Shown here: positions 1 through 6,280 of the stretch, piece after piece
Position numbering within the stretch: the stretch's first letter is position 1
Layout of the letters: each line of letters starts with the position of its first letter
Assembly (NCBI GenBank): GCA_043758205.1
Contig: JAYVNY010000244.1
Span: 1 to 12,379 of the forward strand
DNA: 12,379 nucleotides
Source: JANNGC01 sp043758205
Lineage (GTDB): Bacteria; Verrucomicrobiota; Verrucomicrobiia; Limisphaerales; SIBH01
Direction: 5' to 3'
Notes under the pieces: model-generated
What the model saw: only the letters and a program-made list of their open reading frames with translations
Database searches by the model: none
What the model was told of the DNA's origin: nothing
Translations under genes and position numbers: made by a program

Positions 1-1053
1 AATCATCACGCGCTGGCGCGCGACTTCGTCTTACTCGACAACTTCTACGTCGAGAGCGAAGTGAGTGCCGATGGCCACGAGTGGACGATGGGCGCGTATG
101 CGACGGACTTCATCGAGAAGATCTGGCCGCTCACTTACGGCCACAACACGCACAAGAAATACGGCTACCCCTCGGAGGGGAACTTTCCCATTGCCACGCC
201 AGCGGGTGGCTACTTGTGGGATCGGGCGCGCGAGGCGGGGGTGACGTATCGCAGCTACGGCGAGTTCATCAGCAACGGCAAGACGGCGAACGATCCGGGC
301 AAGACGCGGGTGAAGGCGCTCGAAGGCCATTTCGACCCGTGGTATCGCGGCTTCGACCTGGACTATTCCGACGTGCAGCGCGTGGAGCGTTTCATCTCGG
401 AGTTGAAACGTTTTGAAAAAGACGGCGGGATGCCGCGCCTGCAAATCATCCGCATCTCGAACGACCACACCTCCGGCGCCGCCGCTGGCAAGCCCACGCC
501 CTTCGCCGCGATGGGCGACAACGATCTCGCCTTCGGCCAGTTCGTCGAGGCCGTTTCCAAATCCAAATTCTGGTCGCAGACCGCCATCTTCGTCGTGGAG
601 GACGACGCGCAAAACGGCAGCGACCATGTGGACGCACACCGCACGATTGCCTATGCCATCAGCCCCTACGTGAAGCGGCGCGCGGTGGACTCCACGATGT
701 ATTCCACGAGCAGCATGTTGCGCACGATGGAGTTGATCCTTGGCTTGAAGCCGATGTCGCAGTTCGACGCGACGGCGATTCCAATGTTCGCCTCGTTCAC
801 CAGTAAGCCGGACTTCACGCCCTACAAGCTGCGTCCCGCTCTTGTGGATTTAACCGCGCGCAACAAGACCAACTCCGCCGGTGCGAAACTCTCGGCGAAA
901 ATGGACTTAACGAAAGAGGACGCCGCCGATGACCTCGTGCTGAACCAGGTGATCTGGAAAGCCGTGCAGGGCGAACACTCCGTCATGCCCGCGCCCGTGC
1001 GCGCGGCTTTTGTTTTCAATCATCCGAAGGGCTATGACGACGATGATGATTGA
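1..1053 (+). CDS. Phosphoesterase / alkaline phosphatase-like protein, C-terminal part (5' truncated by window)
   Basis: The frame is open from base 1, so the true start lies upstream; 350 residues are visible. The beginning reads NHHALARDFVLLDNFYVESE and continues VSADGHEW, which fits the substrate/metal-site region of the phosphoesterase family (Pfam 'Phosphoesterase', phospholipase C/acid phosphatase type). A second family signature is VEDDAQNGSDHVDAHR (bases 595-642), whose Asp and His residues are expected metal ligands; ISPYVKR follows it. The C-terminal segment ending in MPAPVRAAF is typical of the bacterial proteins annotated as bifunctional YncE/alkaline phosphatase, which carry an N-terminal beta-propeller; that propeller would be outside this window. 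The protein is probably exported, but no signal peptide can be seen here. An oddity is the very acidic end, with five Asp residues before the stop. Exact substrate unknown. The gene converges on ilvC. Confidence 0.85.
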   Translation, partial: NHHALARDFVLLDNFYVESEVSADGHEWTMGAYATDFIEKIWPLTYGHNTHKKYGYPSEGNFPIATPAGGYLWDRAREAGVTYRSYGEFISNGKTANDPGKTRVKALEGHFDPWYRGFDLDYSDVQRVERFISELKRFEKDGGMPRLQIIRISNDHTSGAAAGKPTPFAAMGDNDLAFGQFVEAVSKSKFWSQTAIFVVEDDAQNGSDHVDAHRTIAYAISPYVKRRAVDSTMYSTSSMLRTMELILGLKPMSQFDATAIPMFASFTSKPDFTPYKLRPALVDLTARNKTNSAGAKLSAKMDLTKEDAADDLVLNQVIWKAVQGEHSVMPAPVRAAFVFNHPKGYDDDDD

Positions 1054-1065
1054 AACTCGTTCGTC

Positions 1066-1174
1066 GGCGCGCGGACTTTCCAGTCCGCAGCAAGCCGGTA
1101 AAGTCAGGTATCGTAAACATGACTGAACGCTTCCGGGTTTCGCATGTGGCTGCGGACTGCAAAGTCCGCGCGCC
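1066..1174. repeat. REPIN-like palindromic element (inverted pair of hairpin repeats)
   Basis: Two 26-bp arms, 1066-1091 and 1149-1174, are inverted copies of each other with a single mismatch and are separated by 57 bp. Each arm itself contains a small hairpin of the form GCGGAC-N6-GTCCGC (1071-1088 and 1152-1169). The same hairpin design occurs in the element at 7687-7863, so this is a family and not a chance palindrome. It sits between two convergent genes, just before the ilvC terminator. The two-repeat inverted layout resembles REP/REPIN elements, which in other bacteria are spread by RAYT transposases; no such gene is in the window. Confidence 0.75.
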
Positions 1175-1175
1175 G

Positions 1176-1211
1176 CAAAACAAAAACCGCCGGAGTAACC
1201 TCCGGCGGTTT
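1176..1211 (-). terminator. Intrinsic terminator downstream of ilvC
   Basis: A perfect 11-bp stem (1184-1194 with 1201-1211, loop GTAACC) is followed on the minus strand by a T-rich tract reading TTTTTGTTTTG (1176-1186, part overlapping the stem foot). It lies about 20 bp after the ilvC stop codon, so it should end the minus-strand ilv transcript. On the plus strand the stem is followed by only a weak T run, so it may also slow transcription arriving from the phosphoesterase gene. Confidence 0.85.
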
Positions 1212-1231
1212 GATCAATTTTGGAATGTGGA

Positions 1232-2254
1232 TCAGTAAGCCGCTTGCGCGCCCTTGATGTTGCGCTTGGGCATCCACGGCATAAGCGCGCGGAGTTTTGC
1301 GCCGGTCTTCTCGATGCCGTGCTGCTCACTCTTCTTGAGCAGCGCGTTGTACTTCTTGTAGCCGGTCTGGTATTCCTTGACCCAGGCCTTGGCGAACTTG
1401 CCGTCCTGAATGTCCTTCAGCGCCTGCCGCATCCGCTGCTTCACGCTGGCATCAATGATCTTCGGACCGACCGTGACGTCGCCCCACTTCGCGGTTTCGG
1501 AAATGGAGAAGCGCATTCCGGCGATGCCCTTTTCGTTCATCAGATCGACGATGAGTTTCAATTCGTGCAAGCACTCGAAGTAAGCCATCTCGGGCGAGTA
1601 GCCGGCCTCGACGAGCACTTCAAAGCCCGCCTGCACCAGCGCGGTCGTGCCGCCGCAGAGCACGGTCTGTTCGCCGAACAAGTCGGTCTCGGTTTCTTCC
1701 TTGAAGCTGGTCTCGAGGACGCCCGCGCGCGCGCCGCCGATGCCCTTGGCCCAGGCGAGCGCAATCTTCTTCGCGTCCTTGCCGGGGTTTTGATAAATGC
1801 CGATCAGCGTCGGCACGCCCTTACCTTCGGTGAACTGGCGGCGCACGATGTGGCCCGGCCCCTTCGGCGCGACGAGAATCACGTTCACGTCCTTCGGCGG
1901 AACCACGGTTTTGAAATGGATGGCGAAGCCGTGCGAGAAGAGCAGCGTCTTGCCCTTCTTGAGGTTGGGCTTGATGTCCTTCTCGTAGCAGGCGGCCTGC
2001 TTCGTGTCCGGCAGCGCGACGAAGATGACGTCGGCGCGGCGCACGGCCTCGGCGGTGGTGACGACCTCGAAGCCTTTTTCCTTGGCGACGGGGATGGACT
2101 TCGAGCCTTCGTAAAGGCCGATGATGACGTTCATCCCGCTCTCCTTGAGGTTCAGCGCGTGGGCGTGGCCCTGCGAGCCGAAGCCGAGGACGGCCAGGGT
2201 TTTGTTTTTCAACACGCCGAGATCGGCGTCCTTGTCGGTATAGACTTTTGCCAT
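1232..2254 (-). CDS. ilvC: Ketol-acid reductoisomerase (class I)
   Basis: 340 aa, the normal length for the short class I enzyme. It converts 2-acetolactate or 2-aceto-2-hydroxybutyrate to the dihydroxy acid in valine, leucine and isoleucine synthesis, using Mg2+ and NAD(P)H. The Rossmann nucleotide loop LGFGSQGHAHALNL is at about residues 23-36. The cofactor-specificity loop GLYEGSKS (46-53) has serines, which usually go with NADPH. His108 lies in the FSHGF motif. Metal ligands of the helical domain are visible as D191/E195 (ETETDLFGEQ) and E227/E231 (YFECLHELKL), followed by SISETA (250-255). The ATG start gives the standard MAKVYTDKDADL opening. It follows ilvN after a 28-bp gap with no terminator, so the two are almost certainly one transcript, ended by the hairpin at 1176-1211. 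There is no good Shine-Dalgarno; the spacer is made of a heptamer repeat. Confidence 0.97.
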   Translation of the reverse strand: MAKVYTDKDADLGVLKNKTLAVLGFGSQGHAHALNLKESGMNVIIGLYEGSKSIPVAKEKGFEVVTTAEAVRRADVIFVALPDTKQAACYEKDIKPNLKKGKTLLFSHGFAIHFKTVVPPKDVNVILVAPKGPGHIVRRQFTEGKGVPTLIGIYQNPGKDAKKIALAWAKGIGGARAGVLETSFKEETETDLFGEQTVLCGGTTALVQAGFEVLVEAGYSPEMAYFECLHELKLIVDLMNEKGIAGMRFSISETAKWGDVTVGPKIIDASVKQRMRQALKDIQDGKFAKAWVKEYQTGYKKYNALLKKSEQHGIEKTGAKLRALMPWMPKRNIKGAQAAY

Positions 2255-2265
2255 AAATTTTCTGG

Positions 2266-2282
2266 GAACTTTGAACTTTGAA
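2266..2282. repeat. Heptamer short tandem repeat (gaacttt) in the ilvN-ilvC spacer
   Basis: The unit gaacttt occurs at 2266-2272 and 2273-2279, with a partial third copy (gaa) to 2282. It fills the space just after the ilvN stop codon and upstream of ilvC. Only 2.4 units are present, so on its own this could be chance; it is listed because heptamer repeats also occur at 6114-6280 and 9282-9302. Confidence 0.5.
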
Positions 2283-2756
2283 TTACTTCCGCGCCATCGC
2301 CACCTTGCCGGTGCGGGTCAGTTCGAGGATGCCGAAGCCGGTCATCAGGTGCAGGAACTTCTCGATCTTGCTCTCGTTGCCGGTGATTTCCACGGTCAAA
2401 TTCTTGGGCTGCACATCCACGATTTTCGCGCGGAAGATGTCGGTGATCTGCATGACCTCGGCACGGGACTTCGAGTCCACACCCACTTTCACGAGCACCA
2501 GTTCGCGATCCACGAATTCACCCTCGGCGAAATCCTGAACTTCGAGAACGTTCACGAGCTTCTTCAACTGCTTGACGATCTGCTCGATGGTCGGGGCGTC
2601 ACCGCGTGTCACGATGGTCATGCGCGACGTGTCGGCGTTCTGGGTCGGGGCGACGTTCAGCGTGTCGATGTTATAGCCGCGGCCGCTGAACAGCCCGGAC
2701 ACGCGCGTGAGCACGCCGAACTTGTTCTCCACCAGAATCGAAATTGTGTGTCGCAT
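2283..2756 (-). CDS. ilvN: Acetolactate synthase small (regulatory) subunit
   Basis: 157 aa, the usual size of the IlvN/IlvH regulatory subunit. The family signature runs from residue 3: HTISILVENKFGVLTRVSGL, then FSGRGYNIDTLNV (23-35). This is the first ACT domain, which binds the feedback inhibitor valine; Asn11 and Gly14 are in the usual ligand-contact loop. The C-terminal half (about 80-157) is the second regulatory domain, with the ending MTGFGILELTRTGKVAMAR typical of the family. It activates the catalytic IlvB subunit and makes it valine-sensitive. ilvB itself is not next to it, which is unusual; pheA is upstream instead. The gene is preceded by a leader ORF rich in Val/Leu codons and by competing hairpins, so attenuation is likely. 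The symbol could equally be ilvH. Confidence 0.95.
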   Translation of the reverse strand: MRHTISILVENKFGVLTRVSGLFSGRGYNIDTLNVAPTQNADTSRMTIVTRGDAPTIEQIVKQLKKLVNVLEVQDFAEGEFVDRELVLVKVGVDSKSRAEVMQITDIFRAKIVDVQPKNLTVEITGNESKIEKFLHLMTGFGILELTRTGKVAMARK

Positions 2757-2761
2757 AAATT

Positions 2762-2824
2762 AAAAATCCCGCGTCCTTGTGGAACGGCGGGCGGCTTTCG
2801 GGCAACGAGTCCAAGCCGCCGTTC
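2762..2824 (-). promoter_or_regulatory. Attenuator: mutually exclusive antiterminator and terminator hairpins ahead of ilvN
   Basis: Two overlapping hairpins can be drawn on the minus strand. The large one pairs 2813-2824 (5' arm, GAACGGCGGCTT) with 2782-2797 (3' arm), 12 bp with a 4-nt bulge; its 5' arm starts inside the stop codon of the leader ORF. The small one pairs 2781-2787 with 2769-2776 (CCGTTCC, loop ACAA, GGACGCGG with one bulged C) and is followed by GATTTTTAATTT, so it looks like a terminator. They share 2782-2787 and cannot coexist. A ribosome finishing the leader would cover the 5' arm and free the terminator; a ribosome stalled at the Val codons would leave the large hairpin to form. 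The U tract is short and the terminator stem modest. The model is inference. Confidence 0.6.
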
Positions 2825-2864
2825 AGAGAACGACGACTACAAAAACATTGGCCAGAAAATTCAT
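2823..2864 (-). CDS. Leader peptide MNFLANVFVVVVL (branched-chain amino acid attenuator)
   Basis: A 13-codon ORF, ATG at 2864-2862 and TGA at 2825-2823, encodes MNFLANVFVVVVL. Five of the last seven residues are valine (codons GTT, GTA, GTC, GTC, GTT), and two leucines are present. It lies 66 bases upstream of ilvN in the same direction. Known ilv leaders, such as the enterobacterial ilvBN leader, are likewise short and packed with Val/Leu codons, so that charged tRNA levels set ribosome position. The hairpin that follows begins in its stop codon, which is the expected spacing for attenuation. There is no clear Shine-Dalgarno; with the promoter proposed at 2874-2902 the message would be nearly leaderless. 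A chance run of valine codons in this spot, in the right strand and before ilv genes, seems unlikely. Confidence 0.7.
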   Translation of the reverse strand: MNFLANVFVVVVL

Positions 2865-2873
2865 CGGGCGCGG

Positions 2874-2902
2874 AAGCTAGGAAAGGGCGGGGGAAGGGTC
2901 AA
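2874..2902 (-). promoter_or_regulatory. Candidate sigma70-type promoter for the ilvNC leader
   Basis: On the minus strand TTGACC (2902-2897) is followed after exactly 17 bp by TAGCTT (2879-2874). The -35 box is close to consensus and the -10 box weak (3 of 6). The predicted start would be near 2867, only a few bases before the leader ATG, implying a nearly leaderless leader peptide. It overlaps the hairpin at 2885-2918. Confidence 0.4.
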
Positions 2903-2918
2903 CAGGTTTTTCCCGCCC
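2885..2918 (-). terminator. Possible terminator after pheA
   Basis: Arms 2885-2895 and 2908-2918 form an 11-bp stem (seven G-C-rich pairs, two G-T wobbles, two A-T pairs) with a 12-nt loop, 46 bp after the pheA stop codon. On the minus strand it is followed by only TTTCCT, so termination would be weak. It overlaps the candidate ilv promoter and may be one or the other. Confidence 0.35.
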
Positions 2919-2963
2919 GGAGGACTGAAGTGCCCTCTCCGCCGCGGTGCGGGTGTCGCGCTG

Positions 2964-4025
2964 CTATTCCGAGTTCGGATACGACCCCAGCACCTTCACG
3001 AACGTGCAGTGCTTCTGCAAATCGGCGATGGCCTTGGCCACGCGCGTGTCGTCGGAGTGCCCGTCGCAATCAACGAAGAAGAAATACTCCCACGCCTTTC
3101 GCTTGCTCGGGCGCGATTCGATCTTGGTCATGTTTAGCCGGTAGCGGCGGAAGATGCCGAGCGAGGTGTGCAGCGCGCCGACCTGGTGCGGGATGCTGAA
3201 CATCAGGCTGGTCCGGTCATGGCCCGTGGCCGGGCTGCACTGGCGGCCCAGCACGAGGAAGCGCGTCGTGTTCGTGGCGTTGTCCTGGATGTCGGCTTCC
3301 AGCACGTCGAGTCCGTACCGCTGCGCGGCCAGCGCGCCGCCGAGCGCGGCGGAGTGGCGCGTCTTCGCGGCCAGTTCCGCTGAGCGCGCGTTCGAGGAGC
3401 TTTCGATGATCTCCACATGCGGCAGATGATTCTGAATCCACCCACGGCATTGCGCGAGCGACTGCGGATGGACGAACAGTTTCTGTACGTCCTTCTGCGC
3501 GAACTTGCTCATCAGGCACTGCTGCACGCGCATGACGATTTGCGCCACGACCTTCAGATCGCTGTCCACGAACATGTCGAGCGTGTGGGTGACGACGCCC
3601 TCGGTGGAATTCTCGACCGGCACCACGCCGTAATCAGCGCGATGGCGCGCAACCTCGGCGAAGACGTCGGCGATGGTTTTTTGCGCGGAGTAATTGAGGC
3701 TCGCGCCGAATTTTCGCAGCGCCGCCTGGTGCGTGAAGGTCGCCTCCGGCCCGAAGTAGGCGATGGTCAGCGTCTTCTCCAACGCGAGCGCGCTGGACAT
3801 CACCTCGCGATAAATGGCGCGCAAGCCGTCGTTGGTAATCGGCCCGTCGTTCAGCTTGCAGATGCGGTCGAGCACGGCGCGCTCGCGGTGGGGCACGTAA
3901 ATTTCCCCGCCCGCTTTGAGCTTGGCCTCGCCGATGCCGAGGACGTGTTTCGTGCGCTCGTTCAACAGCTTGACGATCTGCGCGTCCAGCTTGTCTATGG
4001 CCTTGCGGTGTTCAGGGATGTTCAT
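2964..4025 (-). CDS. pheA: Bifunctional chorismate mutase / prephenate dehydratase (P-protein)
   Basis: 353 aa from ATG at 4025. It turns chorismate into prephenate and then phenylpyruvate, the committed route to phenylalanine. Residues 1-85 are an AroQ-type all-helical chorismate mutase (RKAIDKLDAQIVKLLNERT, then PHRERAVLDRI). Residues 88-262 are prephenate dehydratase: AYFGPEATFTHQAAL, VPVENSTEGVV (135-145), and the catalytic TRF motif in NATNTTRFLVLG (249-260). Residues about 270-350 are an ACT domain with the GAL (283-285) and ESRP (303-306) motifs that bind phenylalanine for feedback control. A GTG 45 bases further upstream is in frame, but the extra residues are the translation of a dispersed repeat, so the later ATG is preferred. 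The domain order CM-PDT-ACT is the standard one. Confidence 0.96.
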   Translation of the reverse strand: MNIPEHRKAIDKLDAQIVKLLNERTKHVLGIGEAKLKAGGEIYVPHRERAVLDRICKLNDGPITNDGLRAIYREVMSSALALEKTLTIAYFGPEATFTHQAALRKFGASLNYSAQKTIADVFAEVARHRADYGVVPVENSTEGVVTHTLDMFVDSDLKVVAQIVMRVQQCLMSKFAQKDVQKLFVHPQSLAQCRGWIQNHLPHVEIIESSSNARSAELAAKTRHSAALGGALAAQRYGLDVLEADIQDNATNTTRFLVLGRQCSPATGHDRTSLMFSIPHQVGALHTSLGIFRRYRLNMTKIESRPSKRKAWEYFFFVDCDGHSDDTRVAKAIADLQKHCTFVKVLGSYPNSE

Positions 4026-4048
4026 CGTGCGATGCGCGGAAGAATTAG

Positions 4049-4077
4049 CCACAGAGAACGCAGAGAACACAGAGAAA
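4049..4077. repeat. Nonamer tandem repeat (cagagaaca-like), single arm
   Basis: Three imperfect 9-bp units, acagagaac, gcagagaac and acagagaaa, start with the motif CCACAGAG. It is a half-element related in design to the repeat arms at 7733-7824 (ccacggaacacacggaa). It sits in the 105-bp gap upstream of pheA. No partner arm is visible here. Confidence 0.6.
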
Positions 4078-4130
4078 TTTTCCGGCGCTTGGTGTCCGCT
4101 GCGAAGAATTCGTGAGTCTGTGCGGCCGAT

Positions 4131-4343
4131 TCAATGTGCGGCGGCGGGTGCTGCTTCGAGACGGGTCAGGTAATCATCAACAGCGGCTTGGAGCTTGCGG
4201 ATTTCATCCACCGGACCCTCGGCGAGAATGGCGAAGTTACGGGGGTTCTTGGGGAACACCTCCGCGCGCAGCGATTGCACCGCCTGGCAAAGATTTTCCA
4301 TCTGCTCAAGAGCCTGCCGCAAATGCGCTTCGGTTTGAATCAT
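4131..4343 (-). CDS. Small coiled-coil-like protein, partner of the nucleotidyltransferase gene
   Basis: 70 aa, not recognised. It is mostly predicted helix: residues 1-28 (TEAHLRQALEQMENLCQAVQ) and 44-64 (PVDEIRKLQAAVDDYLTRLE) have heptad-like hydrophobic spacing around a short central PKNPRNFAILAEGP segment. There is no signal peptide or membrane segment. Its ATG overlaps the stop codon of the upstream nucleotidyltransferase gene (ATGA, 4340-4343), so the two are probably translated in a coupled way and may act together. It is too short for a HEPN toxin of the MNT-HEPN type. It could be a regulator, an antitoxin-like binder or a structural partner; the function is unknown. Confidence 0.7.
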   Translation of the reverse strand: MIQTEAHLRQALEQMENLCQAVQSLRAEVFPKNPRNFAILAEGPVDEIRKLQAAVDDYLTRLEAAPAAAH

Positions 4344-4786
4344 AACAGCACCCTGACTATGCCTTTGGAACGTCCGGTTTCAAACCGAATCTGTTGAAAG
4401 AACTCAAGGTAGCGCCGGTACTGGTCCGAGTCAGCGGCGGCCACCAGCACATCAAAGCCGTGCCGGCGTTGCACCTGGCGTTTGGAGAGGACGCTGTATT
4501 CCACCGGACTCAGGTCAGCGGAAAAATCGTGGCGGGGCGGCACGACCACGATCAGATCAATGTCGTTCGGATCGGGCTTGGCGGTGACGAAACTGCCGTC
4601 CACCAAGAGGGCGCGCACCAATCCGGAGGCTCTGGCTTCTCGCACGAACTTCACGAATCTGGCCCAAAGCTTCGGGCGCTGGTCGTCGCCTTGGAATGAT
4701 CCAAAGCGGGACTTGAGTTCATCCAGCGTGCCGTCATGCACGCCCACAGGCAGAAAACCGTCTGAATCAAGCGCGGGGATGGGCAT
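4340..4786 (-). CDS. Nucleotidyltransferase-fold protein (DUF6932-like)
   Basis: 148 aa. The core shows the polymerase-beta-type nucleotidyltransferase motif: GSF at 64-66 and the DID pair at 75-77 (LVDGSFVTAKPDPNDIDLIV), which would hold the two catalytic metal-binding aspartates. The N-terminal MPIPALDSDGFLPVGVHDGT, then LDELKSRFG, and the later HDFSADL segment match what I recall of proteins labelled DUF6932; this is from memory and not checked. Such stand-alone minimal nucleotidyltransferases often act in toxin-antitoxin modules or modify tRNA or protein. Its stop overlaps the start of a 70-aa ORF. The third catalytic carboxylate is not certain; D114 in HGFDVLVA is a candidate. Confidence 0.8.
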   Translation of the reverse strand: MPIPALDSDGFLPVGVHDGTLDELKSRFGSFQGDDQRPKLWARFVKFVREARASGLVRALLVDGSFVTAKPDPNDIDLIVVVPPRHDFSADLSPVEYSVLSKRQVQRRHGFDVLVAAADSDQYRRYLEFFQQIRFETGRSKGIVRVLL

Positions 4787-4865
4787 GGGCGAATTGTATC
4801 AGGGAATCAAGTCCAACAAGAAGCCAGGTCTTGCTCCTAATTTGAAAGTCCAAGCTCGGACAGCT

Positions 4866-5084
4866 TCATGGCAATTGCGTCCCGTAATGGAATCCCACCG
4901 CAGTGTGCTTTGAAATTTCATCCTCAGACAAATTCTGAAGTTGCGCTTCCTTGTTCGGGTTATCGTAATCAATTTCCCAAACAATCTCGCTTGGACCAAA
5001 TTTCGAAAGCCGCAGATAGTACCAATAAGTAGAGCCGGGCTGCCACTCGCTTCCGAGGTTGTGTGTATTGCTGTCCGTTTTCAT
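4866..5084 (-). CDS. Hypothetical 72-aa protein of a low-GC two-gene module
   Basis: 72 aa, not recognised. It starts MKTDSNTHNLGSEWQPGSTY and has a dense aromatic stretch (WYYLRLSKFG) followed by an acidic half and the end GFHYGTQLP. It looks like a small soluble beta-rich protein; no signal or membrane segment. The start is well supported by GAGGA eight bases upstream of the ATG, a clearer ribosome binding site than most genes here. It lies 15 bp after the stop of the preceding small ORF (5100-5350), so the two look like one operon. Base composition is roughly 45-48% GC, below the neighbouring genes, which suggests a separate origin. Function unknown. Confidence 0.65.
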   Translation of the reverse strand: MKTDSNTHNLGSEWQPGSTYWYYLRLSKFGPSEIVWEIDYDNPNKEAQLQNLSEDEISKHTAVGFHYGTQLP

Positions 5085-5099
5085 TTTGTCCTCGTCGCG

Positions 5100-5350
5100 T
5101 TAATACTTGTGCCTGCTGTTAAGTTCTCTTGTTTCGATGGCTCGGAGTTGGTTGGCGAAGTCTGTTAGAATTTCTTGACGCTGCTTTTCGATTTCATGGG
5201 TAAGCAGGTTCCACTTTTGACGGGTTGGGTCATCCTGATTGAGGTAACTTGTGAGGGTTTTAGCCACAACAGACGCGTGAAAAGCGACGATGGAAATCTC
5301 TTTGTTAAGCTCATCATGAGTTCCGTAGCTAACAGGGCGTTTTTCGGCAT
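5100..5350 (-). pseudogene. Small helical ORF with an apparent frameshift near its start
   Basis: A coding-like frame (TAA at 5102-5100) is open back to 5351 but has no ATG. Reading gives about 80 residues of a helical, charged protein, for example RPVSYGTHDELNKEIS and HEIEKQRQEILTDFANQLRA, ending NSRHKY. An ATG at 5350-5348 has an ideal AAGGA seven bases upstream, but it leads into the wrong frame. The switch is explained by one missing base in the A5 run at 5340-5344: with A6 the product would begin MPKKRPVSYG and run in frame to the end, 83 aa. So this is either a homopolymer error in the sequence, a recent inactivating deletion, or, less likely, -1 frameshifting at AAAAAC. It is followed after 15 bp by the 72-aa gene. 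No family is recognised. Confidence 0.55.
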
Positions 5351-5423
5351 TTCATTTTCCTTCTTGGACGCTGAGGCGAATGACGGAATCGCTGTGTTTT
5401 CACAGCTACTTCGTGGCATCCCA

Positions 5424-6107
<684 letters not shown>

Positions 6108-6113
6108 GATTGG

Positions 6114-6280
6114 GAATGACGAATGACGAATGACGAAGGGGAGGAGAAGACCGAAGGCCGAAGGCCGAAATCCGAAAGAACGCCGAAGGCCGAAATCCAA
6201 AACGATGTCAGGACGACGCTCTGGCTTCGGGCTTCGAGTTTCGGCCTTCTTTCGGATTTCGGATTTCGGATTTCGGATTT
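6114..6280. repeat. Heptamer-repeat block between scpA and scpB, with inverted halves
   Basis: Several 7-bp tandem families follow each other: gaatgac three times (6114-6134); ccgaagg/ccgaaat units at 6151-6178 and again 6183-6203; and cggattt four times (6253-6280). The cggattt units are the inverse of the ccgaaat units, so the block can fold back on itself. It fills nearly all of the scpA-scpB gap, and its last base is the first base of the scpA stop codon on the plus strand. Translated frames give SEIRNPKSE-like repeats, commonly over-annotated as protein. Confidence 0.85.

Noticed and set aside
1220..2281. 353-aa open frame on the plus strand opposite ilvC
   Set aside because: Shadow of ilvC, which has full family motifs.
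4026..4070. N-terminal extension of PheA from a GTG
   Set aside because: The extra residues are the translation of the nonamer repeat; the domain begins at MNIPEHRKAIDKL.
4026..4078. Phe-rich reading (TTC TCT repeats) upstream of pheA as a possible Phe leader peptide
   Set aside because: No start codon is in place and the Phe codons are simply the nonamer repeat; no terminator/antiterminator pair is seen.
5165..5419. 84-aa frame over the low-GC region in the frame of ATG 5350
   Set aside because: Composition is less protein-like than the adjacent frame ending at 5100, and its end does not meet the next gene.
6114..6280. CRISPR-like array
   Set aside because: Units are 7 bp without spacers and there are no cas genes; these are short tandem repeats.
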